A stretch of DNA of 64,000 nucleotides from Oxyruncus cristatus (lineage: Eukaryota; Chordata; Aves; Passeriformes; Cotingidae). Made by a program: the position numbers and the translations under genes. Location: positions 62,001 to 126,000 of the forward strand of contig VXAY01000768.1 in NCBI GenBank assembly GCA_013399855.1, in the 5' to 3' direction. Shown here piece after piece: positions 12,001 to 23,045 of the stretch. Under the pieces are notes generated by a model that made no database searches, was not told where the DNA came from, and saw nothing but the letters and a program-made list of their open reading frames with translations. Position 1 is the first letter of the stretch. Each line of letters starts with the position of its first letter.

Positions 12001-14887
12001 CCTTAAAGGATTTGCTGAATAAGAATGGACCTAAATGAAAATTATATTTAAGCACATGCTCATATGCTTGCTTGATTTCAGCTTTGAATGCAATGCTGTA
12101 AGGTTATGAAAAAATTGTCTGCTTGCGAAGTTGAAAGATTAGCCCATCTGAATACTGACGTTATTAACCATAAAAAGCTATTTTACATAAGTACTGATCT
12201 AATAATGTTCTATATGTATTTGCTATATATACGTTTTTATATATATATATATAAACACACACTATCATCATACATTCAGAACTGGAAGAGATACTTTGAA
12301 ATGTAAGAACAGAAAAGGTAGCTTGATTCAAGTTCTACAGATACACAAAAATAGATATGTGGGATATCATTATGAAACAAAGTGATCAAGCTACCATCTG
12401 AAAATGTCACCCACAACAAAAATAAATCTGCTCTGCGATTGACTATATTTAGATGAATTATGTAAAATCATAAGCAAAATGCTAAGTAGTCCTTTATAGT
12501 ATCTTGAGCTGAGATTATTTATAACTCATTAAGAGTTTTATGGTAAATGTGTGTGTGTTGGTTTTTTTTATTCCTTAATCATCCTGGTGAAGTTAAGTAC
12601 TGTGAAGGTCTTACAGGACCTTCAAGGCCATTAAAGTCAAACATATACATTCATTATAGCATATCTGCATATAGTTTCACGCTTTCAGTCTAAAACATTT
12701 CACTGCCAAAGGGTTGCAAGTCTAAGTGTAATTTCACAATCCACCTCTTCTGTGCTTACTCAGCTACCCCTAGTATAAAGTAGTTGTTCAGAAAAAATCA
12801 ATACTATTCCAGAAGTATCAGGATAGCCATAACTAATTTTATAAATAGCTGTTAACATCATACCTGAAATTGTGGCAAAAAGTGTCTATTGATGGGATAT
12901 ACTGAGATTGTCAAAGTCTTTCAGTTGCACTTAGCATTCATTCTTGCAATGGATTTAGTCTTATGATACACCAATTGTAGCAGGAATAGAGGAATACATT
13001 CATTTGCCTAATAATCAGTATTTTCCTCAACTAACCCTTCCCTTGCTCAAAAAAACCTGAGACTAAAACCAGTCTGATGTCTCCCTGATCTTTAAACTAA
13101 TTGGGTCATTCTTCTGTGAAACTTGTTGACCTAAAGTCAGCTACGGCAAAATATCCTGACAGCTACATGTCCAGTCATTAAATTGGCACTGGTTAGAAAA
13201 CATTCTGCTCACTGTTAGCCTTCAGTGAACAAGAAATAGAAGCATAAGTTGAAGGGTCATGTGTAGCCTTGCCAGTGTTTAGCACTATTTAGTGACACTC
13301 ATTCTTAGAGGTCAACATTTAACCATGTTACTAACAGAAGACTTTCTTCTTTGTTACAAAATAAATAATAATGCAGGTCCAGCAGCTGTGTTCTGTGTGG
13401 GTGGAATATAAGCCGTGCAACATTAAACATTATTTTGACAGAATTCAATATGACTTGTGTAATTTTCTATTTCTTCTCTGTTCATCCTGCACTTATAACT
13501 TTTTGTGAAGGCATGGAATATACGGCATATAAATGCATCTATTTTACATATATTTAGTCATTGTAATAGAAACTTAAACACACCACAAAGTAGAAGTAGT
13601 TTAAGTTTTAAGTTAATGTTTAGATTTGTTTAACATTGGGAACTATGCCTCAGAAATTCAGCTTACAGGTGTAAAAACTGGTGAAAATAATTTGAAAAGG
13701 AAAAAGGTCTGTGCCCAGATGCACTACTGAAAAAACGGGATTACAGTCAGGATTCTTGCTTGTTTACTGTCTGCCAGTTTTAATATGACCCAGTTTAGGG
13801 TGAAAATCCAGGGAATATTTTTGCATATTACTTTAGTCTAATAAATCATACTCTAGGCATTTGAAAGGATGGAAGGTTTATGTTGAAGACAAAGCAAAAT
13901 TCCCTTTGGCTTTTTAGGTGCTTGCTATCAGCAAAATGTTCTGGATTCCAGCAGAGTGCTCAGACCTCATCTGCAGGTATATTATGGGAAGTGAAATTCC
14001 AGGAAAGAAAAGAGTTTGGACAGAAAAGTAGTGACTCCAAGAGCTTGGTGTTAGAAAACATCTTTCAGACTATAAGGTCTTTGGAGTGTTTTCAGAATCC
14101 TTTAACTCTCCCCATTGACAGGCTTCAGAAAGACACAGTGATGTGGCTTATCCTTCTAGAACTTACAGACTGCTACTTTTCCCAAATTTACAAGATTAAT
14201 TTAAATATTTTTATCTAGTTTTTTGACCTGGAACTTGATCTTTGGCCACTAAGTTAATCCTCCTAATCCTTTTACAAGAAAATTATTGTTCACATTGTCT
14301 TGCCAAATAAGGAAACAAAGACTTTCAAGTATCATGACTGCTTCTTAGATCCTACTAGCCATCTACAGAATTTCCAGCTATTAAGCAAGTATATAAGCTG
14401 TAACTTTACTGAGGAAAGGGTCATAAACTCACTGAAAAATTTATTAAAATATGCTGTGATGGGACAAACAATATTTTTGCTCACATTTCTTGCCTCGCAG
14501 AATGATTATTACATTCTAACAGCTCAGAGCCTTGGTAGTGAATATTCTAACTCAAAGTTTCTTTTCAGAAGTATTAAACTGGATATCTGTGACAAAATAC
14601 ACATTTCTTCTGACTTAATGTTTCATAGAAGTAGGGTAAAGAGAAGGGATAAAAAAAAGCGTGAATTTTCATAAGGGCATTAGAACAAAGAAAAATCTTT
14701 CAGAGTATGCACATCTGAGCTATAAAGAAAAAAAAATGATATAAAGTGAGCTTGCTGAGCAAGAAGAACAACATTTATCTGTACTCCAGAAAATCTTATT
14801 TTAAGCTTTTGCAGTGAATGAGGCAGACCAGGCATGTGTGGCTTCCCACCCTTAAAGAGAAGGCAGGACTCAAGATTCATAGATGCA
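6004..14887. other. AT-rich desert, only simple-sequence features
   Basis: Nearly 9 kb with no recognisable exon, RNA gene or repeat family. It contains homopolymer runs (T at about 6125, A at about 7224), a short (TA)n tract at 12239-12253, and an 8-bp inverted repeat TGAAGGTC/GACCTTCA spaced by 6 bases near 12603-12624. ORFs at 13880-14218 and 14300-14674 have no recognisable domain, and the second lacks an ATG start. The block could be the interior of a large intron, but I saw nothing that proves it. Confidence 0.5.
12239..12253. repeat. (TA)n microsatellite, short
   Basis: Uninterrupted alternating TA of about 7 units within an AT-rich stretch that also has ATATATACG just upstream and ACACAC just downstream. 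Confidence 0.8.
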
Positions 14888-15530
14888 TGTGGTTGAAAAG
14901 GAATTACAAAAGTCAGAGGGCCTACAAAAGCAAAGTTTTATTAGGAAATTATACACTTGGCATGGAAATTTGTATACGTTAGTCCCTTATATTCTATTAT
15001 AAACTAAATGGCAGTGGATTTTGAATAAGTAGTAGGGTGAAAGAGAAGAGAGAGAGAAGATAGATAAAGAGATTGAAGAGAGGGAGAGAGAAAAGAAGAA
15101 AGAAGATCACCAGTCCTGACACCAGTCGTGATCCAGGTGATGTGTTGTCCAGGGTCCTGGGGACTCTGACCAGGTTTCATGAGGGTACCTTTTCATAGAC
15201 AAGCTTTCCCTGTCCTGGAAAATGTCTCATTTTCTATGCAAATTAGTTATCATACACAGTTTGTTCTTCTAGACCTTTCTGGAAATGGATCAGAGGGTTT
15301 TGGGGGTCTTTGGGGGTCTCAGTTCCCTCTGTTGGATTGGCCCTTGGTCAGCAGTCCATGGCCGCTCCTTGACCTGATTCCTGCACTTGCACTGTACTGC
15401 ACTGTGCTTATCTTCAGGAGTCAGAACAAGGACATTTGTTCCACCTCTGTGTGGCTCCCATCTCCAGCCACATCCTGTTCTTCCTACAGTGTGTTCTTAC
15501 CAACAATCCTTGTTTGGCTCCATGGCTATT
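14888..15530 (-). mobile_element. Antisense LTR with polypurine tract
   Basis: Beginning at TGTGG (14888) on +, the minus strand ends in CCACA. An AATAAA signal lies on the minus strand in CCTAATAAAACTTTGCTT near 14935-14943, and TATA-like sequences occur on the same strand about 40-70 bases upstream of it. Next (on +) is a long purine tract, then GATCACCAGTCCTGACACCAG and GTCGTGATCCAGGTGATG, and a stretch I recall from passerine LTRs. The far boundary is uncertain and I found no target-site duplication. The purine block would be within or just outside U3. No coding remnants are attached. Confidence 0.5.
15038..15107. repeat. Polypurine (GA-rich) tract
   Basis: About 70 bases of almost pure A/G on + (GAGAGAGAGAAGAT, GAGAGGGAGAGAGAAAAGAAG), broken only by single T residues. 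It lies inside the antisense LTR. Confidence 0.85.
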
Positions 15531-18394
15531 AGTGTTTGAGACATACACATCAGCTGCTTATCTTCTGGGCTTCTACAGCATGTCAATTCACATGTCCTAT
15601 ATCCTTGTTATTTTCATATGAAAAATATACTTCCAGTTTTCTGAAGTTGTGGAGTGACACTGAATGTTTTCTGTTGCTTTTGTGGTACTTTGTATATTGC
15701 AGTACAGTACAAAGCTTAGGACCTATACAGGGTGGGGGAACTTTTATTTCAAATCCCTGCTCCACTGAAACCTGAAAGAACTGCAGATACAACAGTAAAC
15801 ACCTTCAGAAGCGGAAGAGCTATCTCAGCTGAGAGCAGGAGGCAAGTGCCATTGGACTCCAAATCCAGCAGTAATTTGCACATGCAGCAGCCTCCAGCAA
15901 TTCTACCAAGCTTTTGCCACATAAGTTCACTTCTGAAATAAAATAAACCATTTATTTAATTGTCACTGTAGAGGAAGATTAAAACAAAAATCTAATCTTT
16001 TCTCTTTCAAAACTTCTTGAGAGGAATTTTACTTAAATAAAACATGTCAATCCTTAAGACATTCCACTGTGTGGGATTGATGTAAATACAAACCACCAGG
16101 CTTTTGCACCTGGAGCATTATTACTTCTTAATATCTCTTTTGTACAGCAAGGTCTGTCACAACATACTGCCGGAAATGCCAACCCCTAAACTGACTGAAT
16201 TAACATAATCCTCCCATTCATTTGTACTTTGACTTTTTGATACCAGATGTTCATTTACTACAGAAATCACTTGGTAATATTGTTTCCAAGCATCTTTAAC
16301 TTAACCATCTTTCTTTAAAAACTCAGATTTAGTCATAAATGAACTTCCATGCAGTATTAGTGAAATGTCAAAAGTCAAGGAATAAAGACTCCTGATGTAG
16401 AAGCGTTAACAACTATTTGAATTGAATGTTTCTAAATCCTCACTGTCTGTAGTCTGTGGTTTTAAGAGCATTACTCTTACAAGATTGTGCAGAGCACACG
16501 CAGGACAATGAGGAGTGGTTGAGCTCTGGCTTCTGTTAACAAGCTCAGAACTGAAGAGATAATACAGAATCTTTCATGGAGTCGGGAGGAAAGAAGGAAG
16601 AGAAGAAGAAATTGTTATTGATGGTTCTGCAGATTTCACGTGTTCTGTTTGGAGAAATGATGTATGATACAGTCCTGGCATGCACTTTATGTGTGAGTGT
16701 GTGAAAGAATGATTAAAAATAAGGTAGAAGGACAGTTACATTATTACACATTTATGTATATTCTTTGCAGTCTCTTTCCAATCATGCTGCTTCCATGGGG
16801 TATTTCCCAAAATTGCTGCTGTCCCAGGGGTCTCTGCCAGGAATCCCACTCCAAAAAAAAAGGAAAGTTATATAAATGTTACCAAATTTGACTATGCCAA
16901 ATCACATGTTCAAACTTGAAGCCCTGAAAATGCATTTTCAATGCTACAATTATTACACAAACTGCCTCCTTCTTCGCAAGAATCAATGTCAAATTCCTTG
17001 ATCTTACTTCCCTCCTATTCTAGTGTTGTGGCAATATTTTCATAGTGCATGCAGCACCAGATGATAGGCTGTAATGAGATTTTTAACACTCTGGCACAGA
17101 AGAACAGATAAAGTGCTGATGGCATTGTAGATTTTCAAATACTGCAAGCACTATAAAAATATTCTCGAGTTAAAAGGTTCATAAAGTGTGAGACACTGTG
17201 AGTGCACTTAGTCTAGTCTTCACCACAGACCTAATAATCATTCATATTTTTAATCTAAAGCTTGCAACACCAGGAATATCTTGTGATATGCCATTGGGAT
17301 GGTCTCAACTCTTCAATATGACAAGGTATGCTCTTCATCTTGAAGAGTGCAAGACAACCTCAGATTCTAACTGATTTTACTGGCAGGGAGAAAAAAAAAG
17401 TGGTTGGCTACTTCTCACACTCAGTCAGGTTCTGAAAAATAGTGTTAGACATAAGAACACTTTGAAAAACAATACCCTAAAGACTTAATGAACAACTTAT
17501 CTGTCCCTGTAGATTTTCCTACTTAACAAACTTGTACAGTAATCAGCACAAAATATAGCATTTAAAAAAATCAAAGTACAAGAAAATAGACAACCCGTGT
17601 CTGAATCATCTCAAATTATTTCCATTTCTTTTATCATTTTGGTAAGGGTTTGAGATAGACGAAAAAGCCAGAAAGTCATGACTCTTTTCAAAATGAGTTT
17701 GGGCACCATAATCACCTCAGAATCCCCATGAAAATCAAGACAGAGTGTTTAAAATTGACTTAAAGATGAAATTAGAATATAGTGGGAGGAGCAGTATTGT
17801 TAGTTCTTCAAACAATATTTTAAGTTTTAGGTAGTGGCATAACTTCTGTTATGCAGAAGCCTAGAAAGTCTGAAGGTTTTGGAAGACTATTTTCCTAAGC
17901 CTGTGAAGTTTACCAAATAAAGTTAGAATCTCATGAAAGAGTAACAGGAAGGCTTTTCATCTGGCATTATTTTTCAGTAATACTTTTAAATACCAGTTGG
18001 GCCTAGATTTTCAGTTGATATATCTGATGTAGTTCTCTTTATTGCATCATTCTTTCCAGGTATAACAAGTGTGATCAGGATTTCATATTTCTTCCATGAC
18101 CTGTAAGCAATGGGGAGCAGAACTAAAATAAAGTTAAGGAGTCTGAAAAGGAAAAAAAGTTAGTTAGTGTCACTTTTTACCCCTTCTAGACTCTGCAGAT
18201 CCTGATTATACTTGTTCTGAGATCCTAGCCTTTTCCTGCTGCCAGATAATGTATATTTTTCTGTACTTCAGGCTCCTCTTGGGATTCGAGTCTGTTTATT
18301 CTGTACAGTGTAGATTTTGTTACAGTCATCCTCTTGGATGCTGTAGGCTGGCCTTGTGGCACTGTGATTTCAGGTTCACAGTAGTCTAAAGGGC
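15531..18394. other. AT-rich interval, nothing recognised
   Basis: The 15.5-16.0 kb part has a slightly higher GC content and small overlapping ORFs, possibly still LTR-derived. The rest is AT-rich unique-looking sequence. No exon or RNA gene was recognised. Confidence 0.45.
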
Positions 18395-18765
18395 TGTCCA
18401 CTCTCTCTGGAGGTCAACTTGACCAACAACCCTGCTCAAGAAGGGCCACTTAGAGCATGTTGCCCAGGACTGTGTCCAGATGACTTTTGAATGTCTCCAC
18501 GGATGGAGACTAGACAACACCTTTGGGCAGCCTGTGACAGTGCTCAGTCATCTTCAGAGTGAAAAAGTCTTCCCTGATGCTCAGAGAGAATGTCCTCCAT
18601 TTCAGCTTGTGACCATTACCTCTGGTCCTGTCACTAGGCACCACTGAGAAGAGCCTTTTCTTCACTCTTCAAATATTTGTAGACATTGATGATATCCCCC
18701 TGAACCTGCTCTTTTCCAAGCTAAATAGCTTCAGTCACTCTCTTGTCTCATGAGTTTACTTCCTT
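18395..18765 (-). mobile_element. CR1 LINE fragment, antisense
   Basis: On + the antisense CR1 phrases follow one another: CAACCCTGCTCAAGAAGGGC, AGCATGTTGCCCAGGACTGT, TTGAATGTCTCCACGGATGG, CAGCCTGTGACAGTGCTCAG, TCTGGTCCTGTCACTAGGCA, and ATGATATCCCCCTGAACC. It lacks the terminal 3' octamer repeat at the 18395 side and ends near the TTCCAAGCTAAATAGC phrase. It is clearly diverged and non-coding. Confidence 0.85.
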
Positions 18766-21369
18766 TAAAGTGGCTGGGTGTAAGAACTGAGCCAGTTTCA
18801 GACAAAACTCCATACAAATAAAACCCCAATGCAAAAAGCAAAACATCTGTTATAAATGAAACAAAATTAACACAAGTTTTTGTGGAGTCCTTAATGTTTC
18901 ATAGTGAACTTGGTGACACTTTGGTTCTTTCTGAAAGGACAGCTGCTGGCTGCATTTGAAGAGTGAAGAAAAAAAAAGTAAAACAGCAACCCAAACATTC
19001 ACCTTGCAGATAGAGAGCTGCAGAATTGAAAACTGTAGGCATTTGGGAAAATTATCTCATGTACTTCAGAATTCATAAGGGTCCTAAATTATGCTAGGTT
19101 TTGGTATTTAGAGAGAAAAACGAGTCTGTTGGAGCTAGAAATAAACAGATATTTGCCAAGATGCAGAAATGCGCATTTTCTAAATTTCATTATTTTGCCT
19201 TTCCCCTCAGTCCTCGGAGTGAAAGCTATTGTTTTAAGTGGAAATAAAGACTTGCAGAATGTGTTGGTATCCAGAGGAGCAAAGAAGTCTTCTGGAGGTT
19301 ATAAGGAAGTTCTCCTTGCATAGAACCTCATGATTTATTTGTCTCTCAGGAAGACATGAATACAAAGAATATTTGGGAGTTTGAGGGGACCTTTCTAACA
19401 GTTTTCAAGACAGTCAATTTGTACCTTTTCTGATAATAATAAGGATTAAAGATGAGAACCAGAAAAACTCTCATTTCCTGCTATTTAAAAGATGACATTT
19501 TCTTTCTTACTCTTGGCATGTACACACAGAGAAATATCAGACTTTTGGTATTTGTTGCTCTGAGACTTTTTCAAAATACAAACAAGATTACAAATTCAAC
19601 ACAGACTCAGAGAGGTGGATTGAATATACAGGGAAAATGCCACTGAAATAAATGGATGTATTCCAGGAAAAAGCTATAGTCACAACTGAGCAAGTGGTTT
19701 CTATGAAGTAAATGTTTGTGAGGGAATTGTTTAATTTCTACAGTAAACAAAAAATGAGCTCATTGTGAGTAGGGCAATGAATCTTGAGAAATAAAGATAA
19801 CCATTACTATATTTTGTCATGTATTCTGAGAGACAGTTCAAGACTAGAAGGGTTCTCAAGCAGACAAATAACATCTAATTGTTTTCTATTCATTAAGAAT
19901 TGCTTTTTTTTTTTTTTTTTTTTTTAAACAAAAAAACATATGTTTCAGCTTGTCTGGCTTATGGCAGAAATTGANATTAAAAATTGTTTTTTTTTTTTTT
20001 TTTTTTTTTTTTCTAAACTGAACAACATATAGGCTTTTGTAAGTAACAATACATCACAGCTATTTGTCTAGGTAATCAGTTTAGTTGCTGGAATTGCATT
20101 GATGCTACAGACATATATCACCTGGATGCTGTAAGGCCCAAGCAACACAGATCAATGAGCAGCAAACTTTATGCATGCAATTAAGTGTAAGCCCTGTCCA
20201 GGAAAGCTTAGTCATCTTTTACAGTTCTACCACTTGGACAGGATCACAGGATAAGCAAACTAAAAGCAAAGCTCACAAACACCTCCAACCAATCCTACAG
20301 CGCAGCAAAAGAGATACTTGAATTGTTTCAAATTACGTTGATTGTCCCTTCCAGCTGAGGATAATTACAGCACAGAGATTTTTAACAATAGGAACACAGA
20401 CATGATACCTAAAACATTTTCAATAAACCTTCCCAACAACCAAAATGGTTTTCAAAACCATTCGCAACACTCGGGGATTCTAACATACTCTAGATTAGCA
20501 GCTGTCATGTTAATCTTACACTAGTCCCCAGAAGAAAGGTTAATCTTACAAATAATCAGAACAAAAGAAAAAAAAAAAAACAGAAAAGCAAAATAGGTAA
20601 GGTACCCAGTAAACCAAAATAACACTAGTTTACTGCATATCTTCGTAGGAGCATGAACTTATTTTGCCTTTTACGGATTAAAACAGCCATTCACAGGAAG
20701 GTTTGTGGGACTATGTGCTTACTATAAAGGCTATCCTCATTTTGGGTTAAGCTACAGAATTGTTATAAAAGGAACTGAAGGGGGGAGCAAAGTACTTTTC
20801 CATGCTCTTTCTATTTTTAATGCAATTCATAAGACTTCTTGTAAATTTGTTTTGTTTTGAGTTTCATACAGAAACTAGGAAAATATTAATGATGTATATT
20901 TAACAAAAACAACAGATGTGTCTCCAATGGGATACCTGAGAATGGAGACCTTTATCAAAGAATGATGCTCTGCAATACACCTGCTCCCAGAATGTTCACA
21001 TTTCAGCCTGGTGTCTGTATCTCAGGGCTCTCAATTGGCTTACTTATTGAAAAAAGGGATTAAAAAAAATATGGTACTTGAAACATCAATTTAGAAAACT
21101 TATTTAAATGTGTAATATGTTTGATGGTTTAGTTCATATATTTTTTGTAAAAAGACAAATGTTTGATATGTTTCTCCGAAGCATTATTTTAATCAGAGTT
21201 AAGGCCAAGTGATAAATACCAACAAATTTGATATAAGCTCTCAGGTCTTGAACAAAAAGCCCATACACTAGATTTTTTTTCTCAGTTTTTTTTATTAAGT
21301 AACAAGGAATATTTAAATGTGTGTGAGACAAAGAAAATAAGATTTAGATTCAAAATTTATTGACTTTTC
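18766..21369. other. AT-rich interval with poly-T tracts
   Basis: Mostly unique-looking AT-rich sequence. It holds two long T runs (19904-19925 and 19987-20012), one unresolved base (N at 19975) and an A run near 20570. No exon or RNA gene was recognised. A 64-residue ORF at 19129-19323 has no known features. Confidence 0.5.
19892..20038. repeat. Two T-tracts in a possible diverged 84-bp tandem duplication
   Basis: ATTAAGAATTGC precedes a run of 22 T, and ATTAAAAATTG precedes a run of 26 T, 84 bases later. After each T run the sequences ACAAAAAAACATAT and ACTGAACAACATAT are similar. The single N at 19975 lies between them. Confidence 0.45.
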
Positions 21370-21525
21370 AGAAATACCTTGGAATTGTTCAAGGCCGGGT
21401 TGTATGTGGCTTTGAGCAACCTGGTCTACTGGAAGGTGTCCCTGCCTATGGCAGAGGGGTTGGAACTAGATTTTCTTTAAGGTCTCTTCAAACTCAACCC
21501 CTTCTGTGCTTCTACGATTATATGG
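21370..21525 (+). mobile_element. CR1 LINE, 3' end fragment
   Basis: It reads TTGGAATTGTTCAAGGCCGG, GCTTTGAGCAACCTGGTCTA, GGAAGGTGTCCCTGCCTATG, then TTCTTTAAGGTCTCTTCAAAC and TTCTACGATTATATGG. This is the final 150 bases of an avian CR1 of the subfamily that also occurs at about 28.1 kb. It is strongly 5' truncated. Confidence 0.9.
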
Positions 21526-22799
21526 ACATCTATCTCATTATATAAAAAACATACACCTAATAGTCAGCCACCTGTTCTTTATTTACAGCTCTTCCTATTA
21601 AAAACCATTTCACAATACACTCTGGATTTGTATGTTTTAAAACACCTTTCATGGAAAACATTCATTGCATAAACAGTAAAAGTGGTATTTCAGCTATATA
21701 ATCTTTAGCTGTAACAAGGCAGTGGTTGGTACTCTGATTCTTGCTTCACCTAAGAAATAACTGTTTGCATATTTTTCCTGTGAAATATTTTTTTTAATAT
21801 TGATCACAGAGGTCCCTATGAGCATTAGGTACCTGAAAAACTTTGGCATCATGATTATTTCCTATTGGCATTGTTTGACACTTCTGTTCCTCCTAGAACA
21901 TCCTTTACATCACTTTGATATTGGTGTATATGCAGATTGCATATGCACAGTATGAAAGTATGAAATCTTAATTGATTTTAAATAATGGTATTTCTAGCAT
22001 AGCAAATAATAAAGCTTGACTGTGGAAATAATAAAATGGATAATAAAAAGAACTTAGTCTGCAACTGGATGCTTGGGCACAGTGATGACAAATTTGAATC
22101 TATTAGATTATGAGAGTCATATTGCTTTATGTCTGTGATTACAGTCAGATGCTACAAAAATGGAGGCAGGGAAGAAAACAATAGAAAATAGAAAGGATTG
22201 AAGGACCTGACATCTGCAGAGGGCAAGGAAGGATCTTCAGAGACTTGTGTTTCTGTCAGAAATGAATTATTGCATGACAGCAGACCATAAACTGCAAGGT
22301 AAGAACCTTTACATTTTTCCGTAACTAAAAACTGTTTTGTCTGTTTCTGATACTCAGAGCCAGACTTTCCTGTCACCAAGTATTTTCTCTGAGCATATGT
22401 CAAGTGCTGTTGAAGGTATCAGCATAGCTGACTGAAAAAATCTGCTTTGAAACAAAAGCATCAAGTGTCTTATTCTTTGCAAACAATATCATAACACGGT
22501 TCCTACTTTTAACTCAGAAAAAGGCATGGCAACTTTTGTAAGGCAGAAGAGGAAATGCACCATCTATTATAAAAAAAAGATAAAAGATAAAAATTAAAAG
22601 GAGGTTGCATTCTTTGTGTTTTTGCAGAATATACATGTTCATGATTTTTATGCACATAAATATTTCTAATATCTGGCAACTCAAAATTCTGAATCTGTCC
22701 AAAGCTTTTATTTTTCTGTTAGTTATGAAAAAACACTACAAAAATCACAATGACAACTATTTTCATTATTTTACTTTTACTGGTGAACTACATCATTAT
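21526..22799. other. AT-rich interval, nothing recognised
   Basis: Unique-looking AT-rich sequence with no exon, RNA or repeat family recognised. Two small overlapping ORFs near 22152-22702 are probably chance. Confidence 0.5.
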
Positions 22800-23045
22800 A
22801 AAAAAATAAAATAAAATAAAAAACCCACAAACAAACAAAAAAACCCAAACAAACAAAAAAACCCTCACAACCAACCAACCAAAAAAACCCAACCTAACCC
22901 AAACCAAAAAGACCAAACAACAACCACCACCACAACAACAAAACAAAACAAACAAAAAAAACAACCAACCAACCAAACAAAACCAACCAATCAACCAAAC
23001 AAAACCATAGAAAACCCCAAACCAAAACAAAAACCCAAACATCCA
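22800..23045. repeat. A/C-only low-complexity tract (strand-asymmetric)
   Basis: About 245 bases on + that are almost entirely A and C, with only two or three G or T clusters. The units are AAAC, AACC and CAACCAACCAAC, starting with an AAAAT-like run. The minus-strand ORF crossing it encodes only F, W, G, V, L and C residues and is an artefact of composition. Shorter tracts of the same kind lie near 28.65, 37.65 and 48.83 kb. Confidence 0.9.

Noticed and set aside
13880..14674. ORFs of 112 and 124 codons
   Set aside because: No recognisable motif; the second starts with TTG, not ATG; no splice or promoter support.
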